From NCBI GenBank assembly GCA_017521285.1, contig JAFXDG010000027.1, forward strand, positions 1-64,000: DNA of 64,000 nt. Reading direction: 5' to 3'. The position numbers and the translations under genes were made by a program. The notes under the pieces are model-generated. The model was given only the letters and a program-made list of their open reading frames with translations, did no database searches and was not told where the DNA came from. Source of the stretch: Bacteroidaceae bacterium. Its GTDB lineage: Bacteria > Bacteroidota > Bacteroidia > Bacteroidales > Bacteroidaceae. Below are positions 37,885 to 45,383 of the stretch, piece by piece (positions within the stretch are counted from its first letter, which is position 1; every line of letters starts with the position of its first letter).

Positions 37885-40194
37885 TTAAAAATCAAGCTTC
37901 ACACCGGCAAAGAATGAACGGGGAAGACCGGGGCCGTACATATAGCCGGCATCGCGCAGCTCGCCTTTGTCGAAGTCATCCTGATACTCATTGAAGATGT
38001 TCTGCACACCGGCATTGAGTTGGAGGGCCGAACCGCCACCCAAGTCGAAATCATAACTGAGTTTGAAGTTCAGGTCGAAGAATTCAGGAGTCTCCACCGC
38101 AATGTCTTCGGGCACATATCCCGCCACGTGCTGCATCAGCATGCTGCCAGTGTAGGTTCCTGAGAAGGCTGCCGTCAAGGGCTTGATGGGAGTGTAGCTC
38201 AGTGTAAAGTAGCCATAGGTTTCGGGTGTACGGGCAATGCGCTTCTCTGCCTTGGCCGTTTCGCTCCACTGCTCAGGTTCTTTGTATTCGCTCTTCTGCA
38301 GGGTGGCTCCTGCCTGCAATTGGAGCTTGTTCTGATAGGCCAGTTTTCCTTCCATTGTCACACCATACACATTGGCTCCCGATGCATTGTGGCGCTCCAG
38401 CGTGAGGATGCCGTTTTCGTGGCTCTTCTCGCGCAGGGCAAACACATCGTTCAGTGTCGTGTAGAATCCCTCGACGAGGAGGTTTCCTTGGAAATCGCCC
38501 CAGCGTTGGTACAGGTCGGCCGAGAGGCTGAAGCTGTGCGATTTCTCCTCCTGCAGGTCGCTGGCCAGTTCAATCATGGACACACCACCGCCTACGGCTT
38601 CGATGTGGAGGTCTTCGTCAAAGGCTTGTGGAGCGCGGAATCCGGCCGAGTAGCTGGCGCGGAAGTTGATGTTCTCCGAAGGGTTGAAGCGCACGTTGGC
38701 ACGGGGGCTGAAGATGAGTCCGTCGATGAGGTTGTGCTTGTCGAAACGGCCGCCGACGAGGAAGCTCCACTGGTCGTTCTTCCATTCGTTCTGCAAGAAC
38801 AGGCTGCTGATGTGTACCGTCTGCTCCAGTTCGCGGCCGTAGCCCCACATGTTGTCTTTCAGTGCATCGCGGTTGTACTCCATACCTCCTGTAAAGGTAG
38901 CGGGCATGAAGAGGCAACGGTCGAAGTTATAGACATACTGTCCGCCCACCACCGTAGTGAGGTCAGTAGTGGCACCGTAGGCATAAGGGTCGCGTCCGGC
39001 ACCATAGTAACTCTGTCGGTCGATGTGCTGCGCCGAGGCATAGAGGCTCAGGTGATGCTTCTCGTTGGGGCTGAAGTAGTCGAACTTCACTCCTCCGCCA
39101 TTGATGCTGTGCTCCGTCTGCTCGGCAATGTTGGCCTGATGCGGTGGCAGGTCCAGCGAGTCGCCTCCCCGGCGGTACTCCTCAATGTGGTGGTATTCAA
39201 AAGAGAGTTTGCTGTATATACTTGTCTTCACGTATGAGCGGAATCCCACCGTCTGCTGGTGCAGTTCGCACAGTTCGCTGTAGCTGTCGCCGTTGGCATC
39301 GTATGCCTGTCGTTGGCGGTTCTGGCCGAAGATGAAGAGTCCCGCCTTGCGGTTGTCGGTCACCAGTGAAGCATTCAGCGTGGTGCTGTGGTCCATCGAA
39401 CCGTCAATAGACATGGTCGTGTGGGCCAACTGTCCGCTGTTGCGCAATGGCTCTTTAGTGATGATGTTGATGGTTCCGGCAATGGCAGACGAGCCGAACA
39501 GAGCCGAGCCGCCACCGCGCATCACCTCCACACGCTCCACCATGTTGGCCGGTATCTGCTCCAGTCCGTACACACCCGACAGGGCACTGAAGATGGGGCG
39601 CGAGTCAATCAATATCTGCGTGTAAGGGCCTTCCAGGCCATTGATGCGTACCTGCTGGAAGCCACAGTTCTGGCAATTGTTCTCCACACGCACACCCGGT
39701 TGGAAGTTCAATCCTTCGGCCAGTGTGGGCGATGTGGTGGTCTCAAACAGACGGGTATCTATCACATTAATTAAGGTAGGAGCCATGCGGCGCGATGTCT
39801 CGTTACGGTTGGCCGACACCACCACACCGTCCAGGGCTATCATATCCTCCTCTATGGTGAAGTTCTCCTCCAGTGTCTTTCCCTTCTTGGTCACCACCTC
39901 GCGTGTTTCGGTCTTGTACCCCAATGTGGCTACCTCCATGGTGAAGGTCCCCTCGGGCAGGTTCTTCAGGAAGTAGTGACCGCTCTCATCGGTGGTCGTA
40001 CCGATGGTGGTACCTTTCAGGGTTACATTCACAAAAGGCACGTGTTGTCCGTTCGCGGCATCAATCACGTGTCCCACAATATTCGCATCGCTGCGATTCA
40101 CCTTGGCGTGGCTATGTCCCTGATGACTCTGAGCCACTACCGACACGGCGGACATCATGCACATCATGGTCCACCAGACAAATAATTTTCTCAT
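37885..40194 (-). CDS. TonB-dependent outer-membrane receptor with carboxypeptidase-like N-domain
   Basis: 769 residues. Signal peptide, then a short His-rich stretch (SHQGHSHAK), a CarboxypepD_reg-like domain (about 35-125: NIVGHVIDAANGQHVPFVNVTLKG), a plug domain (about 130-250, GGGSALFGSSAIAGTINIITKEP) and a 22-strand barrel ending in the aromatic residue FDF. The plug carries CQNCGFQQVRINGLEGP. It is shorter than SusC proteins, has no SusD partner, and so resembles siderophore, haem, metal or cobalamin receptors. The His-rich segment and CxxC hint at a metal ligand. Substrate not established. Confidence 0.88.
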   Translation of the reverse strand: MRKLFVWWTMMCMMSAVSVVAQSHQGHSHAKVNRSDANIVGHVIDAANGQHVPFVNVTLKGTTIGTTTDESGHYFLKNLPEGTFTMEVATLGYKTETREVVTKKGKTLEENFTIEEDMIALDGVVVSANRNETSRRMAPTLINVIDTRLFETTTSPTLAEGLNFQPGVRVENNCQNCGFQQVRINGLEGPYTQILIDSRPIFSALSGVYGLEQIPANMVERVEVMRGGGSALFGSSAIAGTINIITKEPLRNSGQLAHTTMSIDGSMDHSTTLNASLVTDNRKAGLFIFGQNRQRQAYDANGDSYSELCELHQQTVGFRSYVKTSIYSKLSFEYHHIEEYRRGGDSLDLPPHQANIAEQTEHSINGGGVKFDYFSPNEKHHLSLYASAQHIDRQSYYGAGRDPYAYGATTDLTTVVGGQYVYNFDRCLFMPATFTGGMEYNRDALKDNMWGYGRELEQTVHISSLFLQNEWKNDQWSFLVGGRFDKHNLIDGLIFSPRANVRFNPSENINFRASYSAGFRAPQAFDEDLHIEAVGGGVSMIELASDLQEEKSHSFSLSADLYQRWGDFQGNLLVEGFYTTLNDVFALREKSHENGILTLERHNASGANVYGVTMEGKLAYQNKLQLQAGATLQKSEYKEPEQWSETAKAEKRIARTPETYGYFTLSYTPIKPLTAAFSGTYTGSMLMQHVAGYVPEDIAVETPEFFDLNFKLSYDFDLGGGSALQLNAGVQNIFNEYQDDFDKGELRDAGYMYGPGLPRSFFAGVKLDF

Positions 40195-40247
40195 GCTTTA
40201 TACGTTGTTTTAGTTCTCTTTCTACCCATTTCTCAGTATTTCGGCTG

Positions 40248-40255
40248 CAAAATTA
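40248..40255 (-). promoter_or_regulatory. -7 element of the TonB receptor gene
   Basis: Minus-strand TAATTTTG, about 55 bases before the start; no well-spaced -33. Confidence 0.45.
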
Positions 40256-40356
40256 CTGCTAATCCTCTAAACGGGAAATACCCAAAATTAGTTATAATTA
40301 AGTGAAGAGTACCTAAAATGGAGTAAAATGTGGGGCTGAAAGATAGGGATAAAATA

Positions 40357-40460
40357 CATGAAGGTGTGTCGAAATGTAGCCATTCCAGATTTTAGGCGCG
40401 GATTTTTCGCTTTGCTCAAGGAAACTCCGCGCCTAATTTTATTTTTGACACTCCTTCATG
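40357..40460. repeat. Nested inverted repeat (two repeat families combined)
   Basis: Outer arms CATGAAGGTGTGTCGAAAT (40357-40375) and ATTTTTGACACTCCTTCATG (40441-40460); inner arms TTAGGCGCGGA (40392-40402) and TCCGCGCCTAA (40426-40436). The outer GTGTGTCaAAAT word recurs at 42562-42614 and the inner GGCGCGGAtT word at 60772-60918. It probably ends transcription coming from 40498-41933. The remaining 40195-40607 gap holds the receptor promoter and a gene remnant. Confidence 0.65.
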
Positions 40461-40497
40461 CTTGCTGATATAGGTACAATTGGGTGGTGCTGATTGC

Positions 40498-40607
40498 TTA
40501 TTTGATGACCACCTTTTTACCATTTACAATATAGATACCACGTTTTAGATTCTTTGGGTCACCCTCTACAAGTTCGACTGTAGATTGGATTAGGAAATAT
40601 TGGTATC
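40498..40607 (-). pseudogene. C-terminal remnant of a secreted surface protein
   Basis: In the minus strand directly after the ATPase stop, another frame reads ...STVELVEGDPKNLKRG followed by IYIVNGKKVVIK and a TAA at 40498-40500. This is the typical C-terminal tail of Bacteroidales secreted BspA-like, leucine-rich and other surface proteins (consensus L-x-x-G-I-Y-I-V-N-G-K-K-V). No body of such a gene precedes it, so it looks like the fossil end of a gene whose front was replaced by the ATPase gene or deleted. Confidence 0.6.
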
Positions 40608-41933
40608 TTAGTGTTCTTTCAACAGGAATGCCATATATAGAGGCAATGTCAATAGTCTTTCTTGACGACCGATGTTGTAATCTCCTAATTTTATGGCACA
40701 GCCAACATGGTATTTGTCAGGGTGGCTCAGAATGGTTTTTGTGCTCTTGACATTTCCGTTGCTGGCTTTTACTTCAACAAGGGTACTTCTCCCCTTATAT
40801 CGCATGACAAAATCCACCTCAAGACCTGAGTCTTTGCGGAAATAATACAATTTCCGTTGCATCTTGTGAAATATGTCGGCTATGATATTTTCAAAAATGG
40901 CACCTTTGTAGCCGTGCAAGTTGTTTTGCAGAATGTCAAAAGAGGTTCCATCTTCCAGCATGGAAACAAAAAGTCCGGTGTCTGCCATGTATATCTTGAA
41001 CACATCCTCCATGGCATTCCCATCCAAAGGGAGTTCGGGGATATTCAAGTTTCTGCACCGGCAAATAATCCCGGCATCCTCTATCCATTGTATGCTTCCG
41101 CCATATTGCGAAGCTTTTCCACCTTTGCGGATGAGGGAGTATTGGAACTTCTTATTCTCTTTGCTCAATTGACGGGGGATGGATTCAAAACATTCCCGAA
41201 TCTTGGATTTGTCTGCATCCTCGGCATATTTTATCATATCGTCTTCATATTCGTTGACAATGGCGCGTTGTACATTTTGCACTTGAGTGATATCATGTGT
41301 TGCCATGAAGGTGTTGACTGCTTCTGGCATCCCTCCCACAACAATATATTGCAACAGCAACTGTTTCATCCGATGATGCAGAGCTTCTGGTACGGGCTGT
41401 TCTTCATGCAGACATTCTGCCATTTTGTTTATGATTGTGTCTGAAATTCCATTGGCCCAAAGGAATTCTTCAAAGTCCAACGGATACATGTCAAGGATTG
41501 TTTCGTACCCGACGGGGACAGAAGCTCTGGCACTTTGTTTTCCCCCATACCCTTTTACTCCAAGTAATGACCCTGTAGCAATGACATCAAACCGACCATC
41601 CATTTTGAAGAATTTCAAAGAAGTGCGTGCCTCCGGACAATCTTGGATTTCATCAAGAATCAAACAGGTGTTTCCTGGTTCAAAGATTGCTCCACTAACC
41701 ATCGCACTTATATTCATGATGACATCATCGATATTTTTGGAACCTTGGAAGGCTAATGAATAATCGGGATTTTGCACGAAGTTAAGATACACAACATGGG
41801 AATAATTCTTTTGGGCAAAGGCCAATGCCGAGAATGTTTTTCCACATTGGCGACATCCTTTTATGACAAGAGGTTTCTTGTCTGTAGTTTGTTTCCAAAC
41901 TTTCAGTTGTTCTTCTATTTTTCGTTTTAGCAT
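40608..41933 (-). CDS. AAA ATPase with DUF4143 and nuclease-like C-terminus
   Basis: 441 residues. AAA_14 domain with Walker A VIKGCRQCGKTFSALAF (about residue 23), Walker B CLILDEIQDCPEART, and sensor region VIATGSLLG. Then DUF4143, in which the C-terminal segment DSGLEVDFVMRYKGRSTLVEVKAS has a PD-(D/E)xK nuclease-like E-VDF-EVK pattern. Proteins of this kind are numerous in Bacteroidetes, often strain-variable, and without a firm function. Possibilities include defence or addiction-like roles and housekeeping for mobile DNA. The start MLKRKIEEQLKVW at 41933 is preceded by a leader of about 120 bases carrying three 33-bp-spaced repeats. Confidence 0.85.
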   Translation of the reverse strand: MLKRKIEEQLKVWKQTTDKKPLVIKGCRQCGKTFSALAFAQKNYSHVVYLNFVQNPDYSLAFQGSKNIDDVIMNISAMVSGAIFEPGNTCLILDEIQDCPEARTSLKFFKMDGRFDVIATGSLLGVKGYGGKQSARASVPVGYETILDMYPLDFEEFLWANGISDTIINKMAECLHEEQPVPEALHHRMKQLLLQYIVVGGMPEAVNTFMATHDITQVQNVQRAIVNEYEDDMIKYAEDADKSKIRECFESIPRQLSKENKKFQYSLIRKGGKASQYGGSIQWIEDAGIICRCRNLNIPELPLDGNAMEDVFKIYMADTGLFVSMLEDGTSFDILQNNLHGYKGAIFENIIADIFHKMQRKLYYFRKDSGLEVDFVMRYKGRSTLVEVKASNGNVKSTKTILSHPDKYHVGCAIKLGDYNIGRQERLLTLPLYMAFLLKEH

Positions 41934-41969
41934 AACTTTTTATGTCTTAGCCGATTAAGGACTTTTAAC

Positions 41970-42055
41970 CACTTTTTCAAGGGACTTTTTGGTGATATGT
42001 GTCACTTTTTCAAGGGACTTTTATATTGCGTGCGCCACTTTTTTAAAGGACTTTT
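41970..42055 (-). repeat. Three direct repeats with exact 33-bp period in the ATPase leader
   Basis: CACTTTTTCAAGGGACTTTT at 41970-41989 and 42003-42022, and CACTTTTTTAAAGGACTTTT at 42036-42055; a partial fourth (AAGGACTTTT) near 41957. On the transcribed strand each unit reads AAAAGTCC(C)TT(g/a)AAAAAGTG. All lie between the predicted ATPase promoter (42059) and its start codon. Operator or RNA-level control is possible. Confidence 0.8.
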
Positions 42056-42058
42056 CAG

Positions 42059-42066
42059 CAAAGGTA
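42059..42066 (-). promoter_or_regulatory. -7 element of the ATPase gene
   Basis: Minus-strand TACCTTTG, immediately upstream of the first 33-bp-period unit, so the repeats would be transcribed. Confidence 0.6.
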
Positions 42067-42136
42067 CGATTTAATTATGAATTATAAATGGTGAAGAGTG
42101 AAGATTTTCACGAAATGTGTTGAAAAACACAATTTC

Positions 42137-42250
42137 ATGTGCAATTTACCATTTACTAAGGTACGGCTGGCTGTTCAGCCTTTGAATCAAGAAATTCTGA
42201 ATCTGAAAGATGAGGAATTGCACGAAATGTACGGAAAGTGTTATGTGTAG
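42137..42250 (+). pseudogene. Coding-like fragment, 37 codons
   Basis: The plus strand has an ATG-to-TAG frame whose peptide includes RLAVQPLNQEILNLKDEELH and MYGKCYV. It has helix-like composition unlike random intergenic DNA, but no ribosome-binding site or recognisable family. It may be the tail of a lost gene. The remainder of 41934-42319 outside this and the 33-bp repeats shows only A/T-rich DNA. Confidence 0.25.
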
Positions 42251-42319
42251 GTGTTGTGCAAATAAGAATGCTTTAATCAAATAAAACGATAAATATCTGC
42301 ATATTAGAAGAAATAAGTG

Positions 42320-42391
42320 TACCTCCGTCGAGAATCGAACTCGAATCTGCCCTTTAGGAGAGGGCCGTTCTATCCATTGAACTACAAAGGC
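42320..42391 (-). tRNA. tRNA-Arg (anticodon CCT)
   Basis: On the minus strand a complete cloverleaf can be drawn: acceptor GCCTTTG / CGGAGGT (G-T wobbles) with discriminator A, D-arm TAGTTCAATGGATAGAAC, anticodon stem GCCCT / AGGGC around loop CTCCTAA, T-arm TCGAG-TTCGATT-CTCGA. Anticodon CCT reads AGG. The 3' CCA is not encoded. 72 bases. A TAnnTTTG promoter lies 19 bases upstream. Confidence 0.92.
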
Positions 42392-42409
42392 AACATCTGT
42401 TTTGCGGCG

Positions 42410-42417
42410 CAAAGGTA
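42410..42417 (-). promoter_or_regulatory. -7 element of the tRNA-Arg gene
   Basis: Minus-strand TACCTTTG, 19 bases before the tRNA 5' end. Confidence 0.65.
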
Positions 42418-42561
42418 GGATTTTTTGGTGGATATTGGAAATGTAGGGGGGACTTTTTTCTTTTTTCTCGCATTTCTTGTGCCCATGGTTTCTTACTAAT
42501 TATAATACTCCGGCTGATAGACCCTTCGGCTACGTTACTAATGACGAATTGCATAAACGCT

Positions 42562-42614
42562 GGGGATGTGTCAAAATGCGGTCTCTGTGAAGAATCCTAT
42601 TTTGACACACCCTC
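42562..42614. repeat. Inverted GTGTCAAAAT repeat
   Basis: TGTGTCAAAAT (42567-42577) pairs with ATTTTGACACA (42599-42609), loop 21. Same word family as the outer arms at 40357-40460. From 42615 to 42787 only A/T-rich DNA is seen. Confidence 0.6.
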
Positions 42615-42787
42615 AGATTCCTCGTCATCATCGAATTGTTTCATACACAGGGAGATGGGGACTCAAACCAGACACTCTCCTCAAAGCTTTTTATAAACTC
42701 AAATCATGTTTTTTAGACATAAGAACATAAATGCATAAGTTTCTTTTCTTCTGTTCTTTTGCTCTTCTGTCAAAAAAAATGTTTTTA

Positions 42788-43290
42788 TCTTGTCAAGAAA
42801 TCGAAAAACGTCATCTGTCGTCCTTCCTCATCTCGGGGATGAAGCAACCTTAGCCCTAAGATGAATGGTATTTATCTACTGGGTGATTTTCAATGACTTA
42901 TCCACTCTTTGAAAATTTCGTCTATTTTCGTTTGAAAGAAAAGTTGCGCCCATATACGCGATTCTCGTGCGGTCAGTTTTGCATATTTATACAGTCGGAT
43001 TGTATATTTATACATTTCACCCGTTTGCAGTCACATCCTTTCCTACCCGTGTGCCACATCCTCTGTTGGGCGTCAGTACAACCTATAGTAGAGTGTCTGA
43101 AGAAACTCCGCCGACCGTGTGCACACGGCTGGCAGCATGTGTGCACACGTCCTTCAGGTTTTCTGTCTTCTGACCTTTGTACATTGTATATATATACAAA
43201 AAAGTACCTGTTACAGAGCGTTGCCTTCTGATGAAACAGAGAGGAAATAGAAATGTAGGATTTATTACTGTGGGGTGTAAAATAGTTTCA
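42788..43290 (-). repeat. ~500-bp dispersed repeat, copy C (inverted)
   Basis: Reverse-complement copy of the element at 6115 and 23820. The palindrome CGTGTGCACACG is at 43116-43127 and a one-base variant TGTGTGCACACG at 43138-43149, again 22 bp apart. The end TTGTCAAGAAATCG (42788 on) is the complement of the TTTCTTGACAAG end of A and B, and similarity stops sharply there. A 112-codon plus-strand frame (42893-43231) parallels the 109-codon frame of copy B. It lies upstream of both the tRNA gene and the fimbrial operon. Confidence 0.85.
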
Positions 43291-43412
43291 GGTTTCAGGT
43301 TCCAAGTTCCAGGTTCAAAGTTCAAAGCCATCGCCATCGCCATCAGCCATCGCCATCGCCATCAGCCATCGCTATTGCCATCAGCCATCGCTATCGCCAT
43401 CAGCCATGCGAG
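43291..43412. repeat. Reiterated CAGGTTCCAAGTTCC and GCCATCGCCATCA words
   Basis: TTCAGGTTCCAAGTTCCAGG-like words (about 43288-43325) are followed by many copies of GCCATC(G/A)CCATC/AGCCATC. Identical words in the opposite orientation flank the O-methyltransferase gene start at 25826-25898. Confidence 0.7.
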
Positions 43413-43427
43413 CAGTAGTATTCAAAC

Positions 43428-43590
43428 TCTCCCCCTGTTTAGGGGGAGCGACCTTGTGGCGAAAGCCTACAAGGTGAGGGGGTGAGAAAAGGAAATTAAC
43501 GTATTCTTTTTTGTAACCCCTCCAACCGCCAGCCCACCCTTTAAAGGGCGGCGGTTCGCCTCCCCTAAGACAGTGGAGGAGTTTTAGTTA
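43428..43590. repeat. G/C-rich palindrome cluster upstream of the pilus locus
   Basis: CTCCCCCTGTTTAGGGGGAG (43428-43447) is a perfect hairpin, followed by ACCTTGTGGCGAAAGCCTACAAGGT. A second group, CCCCTCCAACCGCCAGCCCACCC with its partner GGGCGGCGGTTCGCC and GTGGAGGAG, lies at 43518-43577. They resemble the palindromes found inside genes elsewhere in the window. Nothing recognisable occurs between 43591 and 43700. Confidence 0.6.
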
Positions 43591-43700
43591 CTTCCATTCC
43601 TGACACAAGGTAGAATGCATCAAATAGGATACCCCACTTTTACTTTTCACTCTTGCTTTTACTTTACAATGTAACTATTCAGTGATTCTTTTTTATTTCA

Positions 43701-43880
43701 AACGCAGAGACGCTGAGGCGCAGAGAATCCTTCCATTCGATAGAAAGTGTCCTGAGTGCGCAGAGTCTTGGCCAACAAGTCAGCCAATGGCGCACCTTAA
43801 AACGCTCGCAAGGCGTTTTACTCTCCAAGTCTCTATTAAACTCTAAAAAAGAGACCTCTGCGCCTCAGCGTCTCTGCGTT
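43701..43880. repeat. 25-bp perfect inverted repeat flanking 130 bases
   Basis: AACGCAGAGACGCTGAGG... (43701-43725) is exactly complementary to ...CCTCAGCGTCTCTGCGTT (43856-43880). The interior contains half-words of the same motif (GTGCGCAGAGTCTTGG) and a hairpin AAACGCTCGCAAGGCGTTT. No ORF inside. Could be a MITE-like unit or a terminator array; 200 bases upstream of the pilus operon. Confidence 0.75.
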
Positions 43881-43967
43881 TTTTATCATAAAGTTTTTGC
43901 TGAATGGTTCTTTACCATTCGTCTGTGTTAAAGATTCTTAAATAGGGGGGGGTAAAACAGTTTATTT

Positions 43968-43999
43968 TTTGCATAAGTGACAGAAAATGTGTAATCTTG
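43968..43999 (+). promoter_or_regulatory. Promoter of the pilus operon, with upstream G8 tract
   Basis: TTTG (43968-43971), 20 bases, TAATCTTG (43992-43999): one mismatch to TTTG-N19/20-TAnnTTTG. A run of eight G (43945-43952) ends 15 bases upstream of the -33 box. Leader about 75 bases before the start at 44082. Confidence 0.6.
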
Positions 44000-44081
44000 C
44001 ACTCCTATAGCAAACGAAAATAGAGAGAATCTTAAACTAAGAAGAAAAATTAACAAAAAAAGACTCAGTGTTAACGGTGGT

Positions 44082-45383
44082 ATGAGAGCTTTGATGGTCA
44101 TAGCATTCTTTGTCTTCTGTTGGCTTGGTGGTACTTCGGTGGCAACAGCCCAGGATAACCGTGTGCTTGCCCGCACCGACACGAGCGAGGTGCGCCAGTT
44201 CCGTATCTATTACCCCGTGAACAAGACCCGCCTCTACCCCGACTACATGTCCAATCCCCACAATCTGCGCGTGATTCGTGAGTTCCTGGCCGAGTCGCCC
44301 CGTATTGACAGTATCATCATCTATTCCTACGCTTCGCCCGAAGGCCCTTACAGTTTCAATAAGAAATTGTCTCGCGAACGTGGACTTACCGCCAAGCGTT
44401 ATCTGCTCTCTCTGGTGCCCTCGTGGCGGGAGATGCCCGACTCTGTTTTCCGCTTGCGTCCCGAGGCTGAGAACTGGGAGGGATTGCGCGAAGAGGTGGA
44501 CTTCCACTACCACGAGGCTGACCGCGACGAGGTGTTGGCCATACTGGACAGCGACCTGCCCGATGCGGAGAAGAAGGCCGCCCTGCAACGGTTGAACGGC
44601 CGTCGTTCGTGGCGATACATCGTCCGCAACATCATGCCCAAGCTTCGCTACGCCACATGGATTTCCGTGTGGGCGCCAGTGACTCCCTTGTCGAAGTTGC
44701 AGGGGGTGGGCGCGTCTGTGTCCGACTCGCCACTTGCCCCATCTTTGGCGGGGGTGGAGATGCCATACATGATGCCCTACGAAGAAAACCGCACCATCCT
44801 GGCCTTGAAGACCAACCTGTTGTATGACCTGCTCACGTGGGCAAACTTCTCGATAGAGGTGCCTTTTACGGTCAAGGGACATCAGTTCTCGGCACTCTAT
44901 CAACACCAGTTCCCCTGGTGGACGTGGGGCGAGAACGACAATGAATATTGCAACCGCTTCCTCTCCCTCGGTGGCGAGGTGCGCTGGTGGTTCCGTCCCC
45001 GGTATTATGCCGCTACGACCCGCCGCGCAGAGCGCGATTGCCTCACCGGATGGTATGCGGGCCTCTACGGATTGGGTGGCAAGTGGGACTTCGAGCGTCG
45101 TCGCGACATCTGCTATCAGGGCGAGTTCTGGAGTGCCGGACTGACCGTAGGCTATGCCATGCCCATCGGCCGCCTCCTCAACCTCGAGTTCTCGTTGGCT
45201 GCCGGATATGCCAACATCCCTTACCGTGGATATACTCCCACGGATGACTATGGTCAGCTCATTCGCGACCCCGAGAAGCACGGTACCTGGCACTACATAG
45301 GTCCCACCCGTGCCGAAGTGTCGTTGGTTGTCCCCATCACCCTCACCCGCAAGGGCATAATGAAGAAAGGAGGGGGAAGATGA
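44082..45383 (+). CDS. OmpA-like / DUF3575 outer-membrane protein of the pilus locus
   Basis: 433 residues with signal peptide (VIAFFVFCWLGGTSVATAQ). The N-terminal part is OmpA-like (IIIYSYASPEGPYSFNKKLS...RGLTAKRYL, about 75-105) with an inserted helical segment (about 135-195) that parallels the lipoprotein at 29128. From about residue 240, DUF3575 forms an outer-membrane beta-barrel (LALKTNLLYDLLTWANFSIEV; GWYAGLYGLGGKWDFER). DUF3575 proteins usually head fimbrillin gene clusters in Bacteroides. Inferred role: an outer-membrane anchor or assembly platform with a peptidoglycan-binding domain. Its stop overlaps the next start (ATGA). Confidence 0.85.
   Translation: MRALMVIAFFVFCWLGGTSVATAQDNRVLARTDTSEVRQFRIYYPVNKTRLYPDYMSNPHNLRVIREFLAESPRIDSIIIYSYASPEGPYSFNKKLSRERGLTAKRYLLSLVPSWREMPDSVFRLRPEAENWEGLREEVDFHYHEADRDEVLAILDSDLPDAEKKAALQRLNGRRSWRYIVRNIMPKLRYATWISVWAPVTPLSKLQGVGASVSDSPLAPSLAGVEMPYMMPYEENRTILALKTNLLYDLLTWANFSIEVPFTVKGHQFSALYQHQFPWWTWGENDNEYCNRFLSLGGEVRWWFRPRYYAATTRRAERDCLTGWYAGLYGLGGKWDFERRRDICYQGEFWSAGLTVGYAMPIGRLLNLEFSLAAGYANIPYRGYTPTDDYGQLIRDPEKHGTWHYIGPTRAEVSLVVPITLTRKGIMKKGGGR

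Noticed and set aside
41970..42055. 33-bp-period repeats as a CRISPR array
   Set aside because: Only three units, 20-bp repeats with 13-bp spacers, and no cas genes in the window. The geometry fits leader operators better.
42146..42412. 88-codon minus-strand frame covering the tRNA gene
   Set aside because: Its N-terminal half is the tRNA itself and no ribosome-binding site or motif exists.
42354..42554. 66-codon minus-strand frame upstream of the tRNA
   Set aside because: It runs through the tRNA promoter; peptide SNVAEGSISRS briefly recalls four-helix-bundle proteins, but there is no further similarity.
43920..44082. Invertible promoter for the pilus operon
   Set aside because: No pair of inverted repeats flanks the promoter at 43968; the 25-bp pair at 43701/43856 lies wholly upstream and contains no promoter.
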